Of a stretch of 64,000 nt of DNA, positions 9,201 to 18,450 are shown in pieces. The notes under the pieces are model-generated. The model made no database searches. It worked only from the letters and a program-made list of their open reading frames with translations, and was not told the DNA's origin. Origin of the DNA: CAZPXZ01 sp965219495 (GTDB lineage: Bacteria; Pseudomonadota; Alphaproteobacteria; Rhodobacterales; CAZPXZ01). Each line of letters opens with the position of its first letter. Positions within the stretch are counted from its first letter, which is position 1. Both the position numbers and the translations under genes were made by a program. The stretch is from assembly GCA_965219495.1 (NCBI GenBank), contig OZ244777.1, positions 2,542,001 through 2,606,000 on the forward strand. The letters run 5' to 3'.

Positions 9201-9469
9201 GCCCATGGCCTCCTGGACTTTGCGACTTCGAACGAACACTTTCTAGTTACATCAATGCCTGCCGCAAAAAAAGGGCAATCTACCCGGGTTCTACAAGTCA
9301 TCTTGACCGATGCATTCGGCCTGCTTCGGATCTCCTTTAGTCCTGAAACTGAATTCTACTCCCGTACGATATCTTTGGCGCCTTGATGGATGACTTTGGA
9401 CGCTATTTTCGACCGGGTGTGTACGGCTACTACTTGACCGCACGCACGCCTCGGATCTTCCCATATCTG

Positions 9470-10282
9470 TCAATCCCAGTCCGGCGCCCACTTCGGATCG
9501 ACAAATCTTTTCTTGATGTCCATACGGACGATTTCCTGAAGTTCGCCTTCCTCAAGCTCGATACCCAGAGCGCCAAAGTTTTCCTTGATGCGGGCACGGT
9601 TTCCGGAAGTTGGGATCGCTATGTACCCTTCGCTCAACAGGAAAGCCAACGCCACTTGCGACGGCGTGGCATTTCGCCTGCCGGCAAATTCGATCAAGGT
9701 TCGATCATCTTGGACTCTGCCTCCCGCCAATGGGTGATAACAAGTCACAGCGATACCCTCCTCACGGCAAAACTCAGCAAGCCCCCTGTTCTGCAGGTAA
9801 ACATGCAATTCGACTTGGTTTGTCGCTATCGACCGGTCACCGAGTATCCCGCGCGCCTCGCGCAGCAATGCAATCGTGAAATTCGAGACACCGATTTTTC
9901 GAGTAAGTCCCAACTCCCGTGCAGTCGCAATCTGCTCGAGATAAACAGGTAGCGGAATATTGTTTTCCGGCGAGGGCCAATGGATCAGCGTAAGATCTAC
10001 CTGATCTACTCCAATCGTCTCGACAGATTTTCTCAGACTGGGGACGAGACTACCGAATCCAAGATTTTCCGTGGAAACTTTTGTCGTCAAGAAGACATCT
10101 TCGCGGCCAAGACCCGAAGCAACGAGCGCACGCCCGCATTCCGATTCCGTATGATAATTCTGGGCGGTATCGAGGTGCCTGTAACCGACTTCAAGCGCGT
10201 ACTCCATAGCGGCCTGACCAGTCCTGCCCGTACGTCTAAAGGTCCCAAACCCAAGCGCAGGAATGTCGCCAACTTGCAACAT
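9470..10282 (-). CDS. dkgB: Aldo/keto reductase, DkgB type
   Basis: A 270-residue NADPH-dependent oxidoreductase. The catalytic tetrad is in place: D38 and Y43 (HLDTAQNY), K68 (FLTTKVS) and H101 (TLIHWPSP). The NADPH-binding end has IAIPTSGNRARIKENF, and the terminus PKWAPDWD matches the DkgB subgroup. Enterobacterial DkgB reduces 2,5-diketo-gluconate and methylglyoxal-like aldehydes. Here it sits near polyamine catabolic genes that generate aldehydes, so aldehyde detoxification is a reasonable but unproven role. It stands alone with its own upstream spacer. Confidence 0.87.
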   Translation of the reverse strand: MLQVGDIPALGFGTFRRTGRTGQAAMEYALEVGYRHLDTAQNYHTESECGRALVASGLGREDVFLTTKVSTENLGFGSLVPSLRKSVETIGVDQVDLTLIHWPSPENNIPLPVYLEQIATARELGLTRKIGVSNFTIALLREARGILGDRSIATNQVELHVYLQNRGLAEFCREEGIAVTCYHPLAGGRVQDDRTLIEFAGRRNATPSQVALAFLLSEGYIAIPTSGNRARIKENFGALGIELEEGELQEIVRMDIKKRFVDPKWAPDWD

Positions 10283-11066
10283 GCTGAAATTCCCCTCTTT
10301 CTTTCTGAACTCTTCGACGAAATGCTGCTAACGCCCCTGACATCCGTCAGTACTATACTAACCTGATCTTCGAGAGTTCAAAATTTTGCACTCCTGTGCC
10401 GCATGGTGTTGTGCCTCTCGTCTGGAGCCTTACCGCCATGTTTCCGGGAGAACTCAGACACGAAAATTCAACCCCGCCGGAGGCAGGGGGATTCTCGAAA
10501 TTTTCCGCCTGATTCCGGCAATGACCGTCGAAAACGACGATGTGCACTTGTTGGCGCGGCCTATGGAGATTCCAGGTAGAAAGACACTCTTTGAATACAC
10601 GCGCCGAAGGAACTGCCCGCCGAAATCCCAGGATCGAGGTCCCTTATTCGGTGTCGATTGCCCTTTGCGGGATCAAGAAGCGTTTCCCTGCAATCTTAAG
10701 ATCTTGTGCAATCGGGGCAGTCATTGAGAAAAGTGCAATTGAGAACCACACGTCGTCGACCCGACAGGAAACAGTCAATCCGCGAGCATGCCGTTTCCTT
10801 ATGCGCTGCATCGGACAAGATGCATGATTGAAAGGAGGTGAGTTCCCGAAAATACTTCAGACTCTCCATTCCCTCGGAAGGCGCGGCAAATCACCGCCCG
10901 TACGAAGTTTCCGGGCGCCATTCGCGACAAATCCATTCAGTCCGCCTTGCCTTGCAAGACACCATGAGATTTTCAAGCGTCTGCAATATCATTTGCACAC
11001 GCATTCGCCCTGACGCATTATCGCCGGCTCGTTTCGCTATCACTCTGGAAGTGTCCGGAAACAATC
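10283..11066. other. Long spacer between dkgB and spuC; no gene supported
   Basis: Divergent 780-base region. A strong AGGAGGTGA followed by a GTG-led open frame (from about 10838) attracts attention, but the frame runs into spuC in another phase and shows no family features. The final 100 bases should contain the promoter for spuC-puuB, which could not be pinned down by eye. Confidence 0.45.
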
Positions 11067-12446
11067 ATGACCTTCGAGACCCGAACCCTGCAAGAACACG
11101 ATGCTGCCCATCACCTGCATCCCTTCACGGATGCCGCAACCCTCGGCATCGATGACACGCGTGTGATTGTTCGCGGTGAAGGCGTATATGTGCAGGATTC
11201 GGAAGGCCGGCGCTATCTCGACGCCATGTCCGGGCTTTGGTGCGTCAATATCGGCTACGGACGACATGAGATCGCCGAGGCCGCCTTCCGCCAGATGCGA
11301 GAACTCCCCTATTACAACACCTTTTTTCGTACTACGCATCCGCCAGCGGTGAAGCTTGCCAAAGTACTGACGGAAATCGCGCCGGCAGGGTTCGAGCGAT
11401 GCATTTTCACGTCTTCGGGATCCGAGGCGGTCGACTCGGCGTACCGGATCGCGCGCCACTATTGGAACACGGTAGGCGAGCAAGAAAGGAAGATCATTGT
11501 TTCCCGGGAAAACGCTTATCACGGCACAACCGTAGCGGGCGCGGCGCTCGGCGGAATGCCGTCCATGCATGCCCAGGGCGGAGATGTCTTGAGCGACTAC
11601 GTAATCCGCATTCCCTCGCCATATCTCTATCCGGAGGGACACCAGGCCAACCCCGATGAATTCGGCGTCGCCTGCGCCCACGCGCTCGAGCGAGCGATCG
11701 ACAGGGCCGGTCCGGAGCGCATCGCCGCGTTCATCGCAGAACCCGTACAGGGAGCCGGCGGACTCATCATTCCCCCGGATACGTATTGGCCTGAAATTCA
11801 GCGAATTTGCCGCGAGCGCGACATCCTGTTCATCGTGGATGAGGTCATTTGCGGTTTTGGGCGAACCGGGCGGTGGTTCGGGACGGAATACTTCGACCTC
11901 AAGCCGGATCTCATGACTGTAGCGAAAGGACTGAGTTCCGGTTACCTGCCGGTCGGAGCCGTATTGGTCGGAGAGCGGGTAGGCGATGTGGTTGCGACGT
12001 CCGGGGGAGAATTCGCCCACGGCCACACATACTCTGGTCATCCCGCATGCGCGGCCGCCGCGCTGGAAAACCTGCGCATCATGCAGGACGAGAACGTCAT
12101 CGCGCACGCGGGACACACTGTCGTTCCGGCATTCGCCGAACGCTGGAAGACTCTTGCCGATCACCCGCTCGTAGGCGAGGCGCGTTCCCTAGGTCTCTTG
12201 GGGGCAATCGAACTCACTCCGGACAAATCCACTCGCGCTCCATTCCCGGGAGATCCCGGCAAAGCCGGACTCGTTTGCCGCGAACATTGCATGTCAAATG
12301 GTCTCATCATGCGGAGCATTCGCGACACCATGGTGGTGGCGCCACCGCTTGTTATTCAGGAGTCGGAACTGGACGAGTTGGTTGCGCTTGCCCTGAAATC
12401 TCTTGATGAAATCCGATCCGAACTGATCAGTTCCGGGCTTCTCTAG
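11067..12446 (+). CDS. spuC: Putrescine/polyamine-pyruvate aminotransferase, class III
   Basis: A 459-residue PLP-dependent class III aminotransferase. The opening HHLHPFTDAATLG, the active-site stretch YLDAMSGLWCVNIGYGR, the cofactor aspartate D258 (IVDEVICGFGRTG) and the Schiff-base lysine K287 (TVAKGLSSGYLP) fit SpuC-like omega-amine transaminases. These transfer the amino group of putrescine, cadaverine or related diamines to pyruvate, giving aminobutyraldehyde and alanine. puuB follows 17 bases later on the same strand, and putrescine uptake genes are 7 kb away. Substrate specificity within the omega-transaminases is inferred from context. Confidence 0.88.
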   Translation: MTFETRTLQEHDAAHHLHPFTDAATLGIDDTRVIVRGEGVYVQDSEGRRYLDAMSGLWCVNIGYGRHEIAEAAFRQMRELPYYNTFFRTTHPPAVKLAKVLTEIAPAGFERCIFTSSGSEAVDSAYRIARHYWNTVGEQERKIIVSRENAYHGTTVAGAALGGMPSMHAQGGDVLSDYVIRIPSPYLYPEGHQANPDEFGVACAHALERAIDRAGPERIAAFIAEPVQGAGGLIIPPDTYWPEIQRICRERDILFIVDEVICGFGRTGRWFGTEYFDLKPDLMTVAKGLSSGYLPVGAVLVGERVGDVVATSGGEFAHGHTYSGHPACAAAALENLRIMQDENVIAHAGHTVVPAFAERWKTLADHPLVGEARSLGLLGAIELTPDKSTRAPFPGDPGKAGLVCREHCMSNGLIMRSIRDTMVVAPPLVIQESELDELVALALKSLDEIRSELISSGLL

Positions 12447-12462
12447 CAACTTCGCGTGACTC

Positions 12463-13770
12463 GTGCGCCGGTTTCTTACTGCCAATGATCGCCCCGGCGA
12501 ACACGCGCCATCCTGGTACGCCGCAACCGCGGACCCGGGTCCCCCACGCCCTCCGCTTGATGGAAGCGCGGCACCCGATGTCTGCGTAGTCGGCGCCGGT
12601 TTCACCGGTGTTTCGGCCGCGCTTCACCTGGCCGAAGCCGGGCTGGACGTACTGGTTCTGGATGCAAATCGGATCGGCTGGGGCGCTTCCGGCCGAAACG
12701 GCGGTCAACTCGGGTCGGGGCAGCGCGTGGGGCAGCGATTCTTTGAGCGCAAGTTCGGGATGGACCATGCCCGGCGCCTCTGGGATATCGCCGAAGAGGC
12801 CAAGCTCCTGGTGCGTGGAAGAATTCGCCGCCACAACATCGATTGCCAACTCAAGCCTGGCGTACTTCGCGCCGCGCACCGGAAACGGGACGTATCCGCT
12901 GTTCACGCATACGCAATGCACCTTCGGGAGTCCTATGGATATGAGTCCGTACGGGCTGTTTCCGAAGATGAATTCCGGTCCTTGACGCAGGCGAAGGGAT
13001 ACTTCGGCGGGGTCCTGGATACAGGTGCGGCGCATCTGCATCCCTTGCGCCTGGTCCAAGGGCTTGCCCGCGCCGCAGAGGCGGCTGGAGCCCGGTTCTG
13101 CGAGACCACCAGAGCCGAATCGCTGGATGCATCGCACCAGCGCGTCCGCATCCGAACGACGGGAGGAGAGGTGCGGGCCAAGCACTTGGTGATTGCCTGC
13201 AACGGCTATCTCGACGACTTGGCGCCAGCGTTGGCGGCGCGGATTCTTCCAATCCACAATTACATGCTGGCGACGGAACCGCTCGGCAACCAACGGGCCA
13301 GCAAACTTATTCGTGACAACATCGCGGTCGTGGATACGCGATTTGTCGTCAATTACTTCCGTCTCAGCGCGGACCGGCGGATGCTGTTCGGGGGTGGCGA
13401 AGGCTATGGGACGAGGTTCCCCTACGACATTGCCGCGTTCGTTCGGAGGAACATGCTGCGGATCTATCCGCAACTCGATGACGCACGCATCGACTATGCC
13501 TGGGGAGGAACTCTGGCAATCACCATGAATCGACTGCCGCACTTCGCCTGGCCCGCACCCAATGTAATTTCCGCTTCCGGATATTCCGGACACGGGATCG
13601 CCCTTTCCAATTGGGCCGGCATGGCGATTGCCGAAGCCATCAGGGGCACTGCTTCAAGTTTCGACGTTCTTGAACGGCTCCCCGTCCCACGCCTTCCGGC
13701 CGGTGTTGTTTTCGGTGCCCCGCTGCTGACCCTAGCCTTAATCTTGCACGGACTTCGTGACAGGCTTTGA
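12463..13770 (+). CDS. puuB: FAD-dependent oxidoreductase, gamma-glutamylputrescine oxidase type
   Basis: A 435-residue amine oxidase of the DAO superfamily with a GTG start. Near the N-terminus is SWYAATADPGPPRPPLDG, typical of PuuB. It is followed by the FAD dinucleotide motif VCVVGAGFTGVSAALHLAEAG and GRNGGQLGSGQR. A late segment NVISASGYSGHGIALSNWAG binds the flavin. PuuB oxidises gamma-glutamylputrescine to the aldehyde with release of ammonia and hydrogen peroxide. It follows spuC closely and presumably shares its transcript. The C-terminal helix is slightly hydrophobic, as in relatives. Confidence 0.88.
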   Translation: MRRFLTANDRPGEHAPSWYAATADPGPPRPPLDGSAAPDVCVVGAGFTGVSAALHLAEAGLDVLVLDANRIGWGASGRNGGQLGSGQRVGQRFFERKFGMDHARRLWDIAEEAKLLVRGRIRRHNIDCQLKPGVLRAAHRKRDVSAVHAYAMHLRESYGYESVRAVSEDEFRSLTQAKGYFGGVLDTGAAHLHPLRLVQGLARAAEAAGARFCETTRAESLDASHQRVRIRTTGGEVRAKHLVIACNGYLDDLAPALAARILPIHNYMLATEPLGNQRASKLIRDNIAVVDTRFVVNYFRLSADRRMLFGGGEGYGTRFPYDIAAFVRRNMLRIYPQLDDARIDYAWGGTLAITMNRLPHFAWPAPNVISASGYSGHGIALSNWAGMAIAEAIRGTASSFDVLERLPVPRLPAGVVFGAPLLTLALILHGLRDRL

Positions 13771-13862
13771 TCGGATACGAACGAAAACCGCGCTCCAATA
13801 CTAGCGTTTGGGATTGCGCCCCCGGAATCACCGAGACTGGCATTCTCAGTAATAAAGGGCCC

Positions 13863-13918
13863 GTAGCGCGACAATCAAGGTGACGCAACACGGTGTAGCA
13901 TCTTGATTGTCGCGCTAC
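13863..13918. repeat. Perfect 17-bp inverted repeat (hairpin) after puuB
   Basis: The arms GTAGCGCGACAATCAAG and its exact complement flank a 22-base loop, about 95 bases after the puuB stop. The stem could end the spuC-puuB transcript, but there is no T-run. Alternatively, the arms may be a facing pair of insertion-sequence ends, since an IS1634-type transposase remnant starts just beyond. Either reading is inference. Confidence 0.7.
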
Positions 13919-14036
13919 AGCCAGGAACGCAAGAACTCTGGAAGGGATACCTCTACCTCAAATGCACGACCCCGGCCTACATCAGAAATCCAGAGTCAAC
14001 AATGGAGGAATGAAAAGGGGAGGGTGACGCGGATAG

Positions 14037-15233
14037 CTGGTCCTCTGGCGCTTCCGGCCGGGCCTCCGCACACGGGATTCCAAGCAGATCGTATTCGGTC
14101 TTCTGTGCTCGTCCGAGGGCTGTCCGGTGGCGGTGGAAGTGTTTGCCGGCAACACCGCGGACCCGGCCACGGTGGGGGCGCAGGTCCGGAAGATCCGGGG
14201 CTGGTTCGGCATCTCGCGGGTGGCGCTGGTGGGGGACCGCGGCATGTTGGCGACGACCCGCATCCGGGAGGATGTGGCGCCGGCGGGTCTGGACTGGATT
14301 TCGGCGCTGAAGACCTCGGACCTGCGCAAGCTGCTGCGGGGGCCGGAAGCGCCGCTTTGTCCGGAAACGCTGGTGGCGGACGGGGTGGCGGAGATGTTCA
14401 GCCCGGACGATCCGGGCGAACGGCTGATCGTGTGCCTGAACCCCCGGCTTCGGGCGGAACGCGCCCGCAAACGCGAAGCTTTGTTGCGGGCAACGGAGAA
14501 AACCCTCGAAGGGATCGCCGGCGCCGTGCGCCGTCGCCAGGCGCCCTTGCGCGGGCGGGAGCGGATTGCGCACCGGGTCGGGCGCATGGCCAACCGCCGG
14601 CGGATGGAGAAGCATTTCGACCTGGAGATCTCCGATGACGACTTTCGCTGGTCGCGCAACGCCGCAAAGATCGCGCGCGAGGCAAGGCTGGATGGCGTCT
14701 ATGTCGTTCGCACCTCCCTGGAAGCGACCGATCTTGGCGCCGAACAGGCGGTGGAAGCCTACAAGTGCCTGACCCGCGTGGAACGGGCGTTCCGTTCCCT
14801 GAAACTGAGCCAGCTCGAAGTGCGCCCGATCTACGTCGACAAGGCCGAACGCGTCCGCGCCCATGTCTTCCTGTGCATGCTGGCCTATTGCCTGGAATGG
14901 AATTTGCGACAGCACTTGGCGCCGATGCTGTTTCAGGATGACAATCCGGCCGCCGCCCGCGGTCAGCGCAACTCGCCGGTCGAGAAGGCCGAAGTCTCCG
15001 AAAGCGCCCGGTGGAAAGCCGAAACCAAGCTCACCGCCGAGGGCGGGACGGTGCGTAGCTTCACCACCCTGATGAACGATCTTGCCACCCTCACCCTGAA
15101 TGATGTCTCCCTGCCGGGCGCGCCCGAGCACAGTTTCCCGTTGTTCGCCGTTCCAACACCTTGCCAGCAAAAGGCCTTTGAACTGCTCGACGTGGACCCG
15201 ACCAAATTTGTTGCCAGTAAACTGGCAGGATGA
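14037..15233 (+). pseudogene. IS1634-family transposase, N-terminally truncated
   Basis: The coding frame is recognisable from RDSKQIVFGLL (about 14073) through GCPVAVEVFAGNTADP, ALVGDRGML (second catalytic aspartate) and RVERAFRSLKLSQLE (glutamate) to the natural-looking end. The N-terminal half with the first catalytic aspartate is absent, and the frame is closed upstream by TAG. A short stretch in another phase just upstream may be a further degenerate piece. No terminal repeat could be matched on the right. The remnant is inactive by itself. Confidence 0.85.
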
Positions 15234-15376
15234 TTCCTGCTAACCACTTGACACCGAGCCGCTTTCGGCCAATTCCGCTCGTGAAGTTCGGTCTAACCAT
15301 GGTATTAGTAGTGGCACTTTGAACCCAATCGCGTAACCGTTGTCAGAAACGTCACGGCCAATTGAGGATGCAGAAT

Positions 15377-17740
15377 ATGGTGAACAACATGATCAAAACG
15401 ATAGCCAGACGGTGCACGCTCTCGAAGATCGCGGCGGTGTTGATGACAAGCGCGCTCGCCGGCGCCCTTACGAGTTGCGGTGGAGACTGCATCACGACCC
15501 GGGAACAAGGATGCCTCGTGCCGGAACAATTCACGAAACGTGCGAACGCACTTGCCGAGGAGTACAGGGCGCACACGGGATTTGCCAGCCAGTGGGGCCT
15601 CACTTCGATTCGAGCTCACCAGGGATACGCACATCTCGCTCTTGCCAAAGGTGCTGACGTACAGCCCGGCGAGGGCGTAACCGTCGGGATCATCGACACC
15701 GGCATCGACCACACGCACCCGTGGTTCGACGGCAAGAACGTGACCGAGGAATTTCTGCTCGAGGCATCGGACGAGTCGGGCGATAAGTTTTCGCATGGGA
15801 CCGCGGTAGCAGGCGTGATCGGCGCGATACGCAACGACCGTTTCCCCTTGACCGCGCACGGCGTCGCCTGGGGCGCCGATCTCGCGGTCTTTGCCATACC
15901 ACTCGGATCGGGAGCAGGCCGACCCTATTCTCCCATACTACTAAAGGAACTTGCCTATTTTGATGTCGAGGACGCCAGCTTATATCGCCACGTTCTTGAT
16001 TGGCGGAACCTGGACGAGACTATCTTCGATACGCAGGACGCGAGCCGGCCCATTGACTTCGTGAATCTGAGTTTCGGCTACGAGGGAATTATCGAAGCCT
16101 ACACCGAGCAGGAACTCCGCGAACATTACAGTCAGACGATCGCGGCACTGGCGCAGGAAAATTCCAACGAGAAGACCATATTCGTTTGGGCCGCCGGGAA
16201 CGGCAACGCGGACGATTGCTCCTTCGGTCCGCCCCACTGTGTGGAAGAAAAAGTCGTTGCCAGCTCGGTCGAACTCCTGGCGGGGCTTCCCGCACGAATT
16301 GAGGAACTGCGGGGCCACATGATTGCCGTCGTGGCGGTGGACGTGAACGGCAAGATAGCGGATTTCTCCAACCGGTGCGGGATCGCCGCCGATTGGTGTC
16401 TCGCGGCTCCTGGAGAAGACGTTCGCATCGCCTACTTCGGACCGAACTTTGACAACGGAGAGCCGGGATACCAGAACTTCGCACGCACCAGCGGAACTTC
16501 GTTTTCCGCGCCAATGGTCACGGGCGGGCTGGCGGTGTTGAAGCATCTGTTCCGCGATCAGGTGCCCAACACGGAACTCGCCGCACGGCTTCTCGCTACC
16601 GCCGACCGCGGCGGGCGGTACGCCGATCGGGACATATACGGCCAGGGTCTGATGGATCTCGGCGCCGCGACGGCACCGGTCAGCGCGCCCCGGATCACCC
16701 TTGGCAACAGTCTCGACGGCGAGGGCGCGGACTTGCGAACGACCCATGTGGAACTCGGCGACGCACTTGGTGACGGGTTTCGGCATGCGCTCACGGGGCA
16801 GGAGATCGTCGCCTTCGACGCATTGGGGGCACCCTTCTGGTTCAATCTCAGCGAATTCGCGTCTGTCTCCACCGTGACCTCGTTGTCGGCGCGGCTTCGC
16901 GGCTTCATGGCACCGGCACCCGAGATGCACGGGGTCGGGACACTGCTGAGCAACTTTGCGCGCTGGTCCAAGGACCCTTCGCATGATCAGCACCCGAGGC
17001 CGGAGCGCTTGCAACTCGGCTTTCTCAGGACGCCGGCGGGCGTTGGTAGCGGACATCTCGGGCTCGCCGAGCACGCTCTGACGGCGAGCCTGGGCGGACG
17101 CGACGCGCTGCAAGCCACTGTCTTTTCGACACAGGGCATGTACGGGCTGACGCCGACATTGGGAGGGGAGCTGTCGTGGTGGCCCTCGGGTGCCCGGACC
17201 GGCATTCGTGCCGGATGGCTTAACGAACGCGAGGGCTTGCTTGGATCCTCGGCACACGGAGCATTCGGCGGATTGTCGGCTAATGTCACTTTCGTCGGTT
17301 TCAAGGGAGAAACAGAACTCGGTGGCTGGCGACTCGCTGGTGGTGCCGAGTTCGGTGCAACAAGCGCGAGCCCGCGCGATGGGTTAATCGCCAGTCTTTC
17401 ACCGCTGACAACGAGCGCGTTCACGCTGCTTGCAACCCGACTGCTCACCGAGAGCAACGGGTTGCAACTCTCGATCACGCAACCGTTGCGGGTCGAGGCG
17501 GGACGAGCCGTGCTGTCCGTTCCCGTGGGACGTACCAAGAGCGCCAGCGTCGCGCATCGCTCGGTGGCGGCTGATCTGACTCCAACCGGGAGGCAGATCG
17601 ACATCTCGGCGCATTGGCATTGGCGGATGGCAACCGGTGGTGAGGTGCGCTTGGGTGCCGAGTGGACTCACCAGCCAGGGCACCGGGCGGCGGCCGATCC
17701 GGGGCTGGCCCTTTTTGCGGGATGGCGGAAGACCTGGTAG
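15377..17740 (+). CDS. S8 subtilisin-like serine protease with lipobox and beta-barrel-like C-terminus
   Basis: A 787-residue protein from the ATG nine bases after GAGG; TTG and ATG codons slightly upstream are alternatives. The signal sequence ends ALAGALTSCGGD, a lipobox with C34. The subtilisin triad is complete: D107 in GIIDTGIDH, H140 in SHGTAVAGV, S375 in TSGTSFSAPM, with oxyanion N275 in WAAGNG. Cysteine pairs inside the domain suggest disulfides in an exported enzyme. Residues from about 500 onward alternate polar and hydrophobic and end FAGWRKTW, with a terminal aromatic as in outer-membrane barrels. Autotransporter-type S8 proteases have this order. The gene is monocistronic between an IS remnant and a decayed transporter. 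Confidence 0.85.
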   Translation: MVNNMIKTIARRCTLSKIAAVLMTSALAGALTSCGGDCITTREQGCLVPEQFTKRANALAEEYRAHTGFASQWGLTSIRAHQGYAHLALAKGADVQPGEGVTVGIIDTGIDHTHPWFDGKNVTEEFLLEASDESGDKFSHGTAVAGVIGAIRNDRFPLTAHGVAWGADLAVFAIPLGSGAGRPYSPILLKELAYFDVEDASLYRHVLDWRNLDETIFDTQDASRPIDFVNLSFGYEGIIEAYTEQELREHYSQTIAALAQENSNEKTIFVWAAGNGNADDCSFGPPHCVEEKVVASSVELLAGLPARIEELRGHMIAVVAVDVNGKIADFSNRCGIAADWCLAAPGEDVRIAYFGPNFDNGEPGYQNFARTSGTSFSAPMVTGGLAVLKHLFRDQVPNTELAARLLATADRGGRYADRDIYGQGLMDLGAATAPVSAPRITLGNSLDGEGADLRTTHVELGDALGDGFRHALTGQEIVAFDALGAPFWFNLSEFASVSTVTSLSARLRGFMAPAPEMHGVGTLLSNFARWSKDPSHDQHPRPERLQLGFLRTPAGVGSGHLGLAEHALTASLGGRDALQATVFSTQGMYGLTPTLGGELSWWPSGARTGIRAGWLNEREGLLGSSAHGAFGGLSANVTFVGFKGETELGGWRLAGGAEFGATSASPRDGLIASLSPLTTSAFTLLATRLLTESNGLQLSITQPLRVEAGRAVLSVPVGRTKSASVAHRSVAADLTPTGRQIDISAHWHWRMATGGEVRLGAEWTHQPGHRAAADPGLALFAGWRKTW

Positions 17741-18210
17741 ACGGCGGGCACAGATGCCAACGTGAGCATTTTCGCGCTGGGCGATCAAGGTGGGCTGCCG
17801 TCTGGAAGCAGTGTAAATCGCGCCCCGCCGGTTGGCGCGGCTAGTACGATGAAAGCGCCGGAATTGGAACCCGGCGAAATCAGCGGCCATTGCCGAAGTG
17901 GATTCGGCGGCAGTCTCGCGGACGGGAGGTACAAGTGGTAAGCGTCCACCTTCGCCGATACACGCCGATGCCTGTGGACAGTTCGGTTGAGTCGAAGGCT
18001 GGCGCAACAACCATAGGGTACGGTGGCGGTTCCGTCGCTTTCGCTTCGGGCCTCAATCCGGCTCCCTCGATTACGTTTCCAGGCCCCGCTCACCGAACCC
18101 GGCGGACGGCTTTCCCGTACTGGACTCTCCAGTGCGATCATGCGTCTTGCACACGGGAGACCGGCGCGAGCAGCATCGGCAGGACATCGGGGTCTCCGAT
18201 TCCCGAATTC
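17741..18210 (+). other. Spacer after the S8 protease; no gene supported
   Basis: About 470 bases separate the protease stop from the first recognisable TctB residues. The plus-strand frame that leads into the tctB remnant is open here, but its translation does not look like a TctB N-terminus. The true 5' end of tctB is therefore lost or scrambled. Confidence 0.4.
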
Positions 18211-18447
18211 AAACTCGGCCAGGCGCCGGCGATCCTGACCTTGATAATTGCCAATGCGATCTTCCTGCGTCCGATTGGTTTCATCCTGCCCACGACGCTG
18301 TTCCTTGGCGCGGGAGGCCACGTTCTCGGCGAACGCTAATTCCGGATTCTGGTTCCGGTGGCCATCGCGGGAGCGTTCGTGGTCTGGTTTCTCGTACAGG
18401 AGGTGCTTGGAATCTTTCTCCGGCCGTTACCGGGATGGTTTGCTTGA
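18211..18447 (+). pseudogene. tctB remnant (small membrane subunit of a tripartite tricarboxylate transporter)
   Basis: Only the C-terminal hydrophobic half is recognisable: AILTLIIANAIFLRPIGFIL, then LGER, an in-frame TAA, then FRILVPVAIAGAFVVWFLVQ and a terminal TGA. The order matches the last two transmembrane segments of TctB. The nonsense codon and the lost N-terminus make it a pseudogene. It lies directly before a decayed tctA, as in normal tctBA order. Confidence 0.7.
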
Positions 18448-18450
18448 GGA

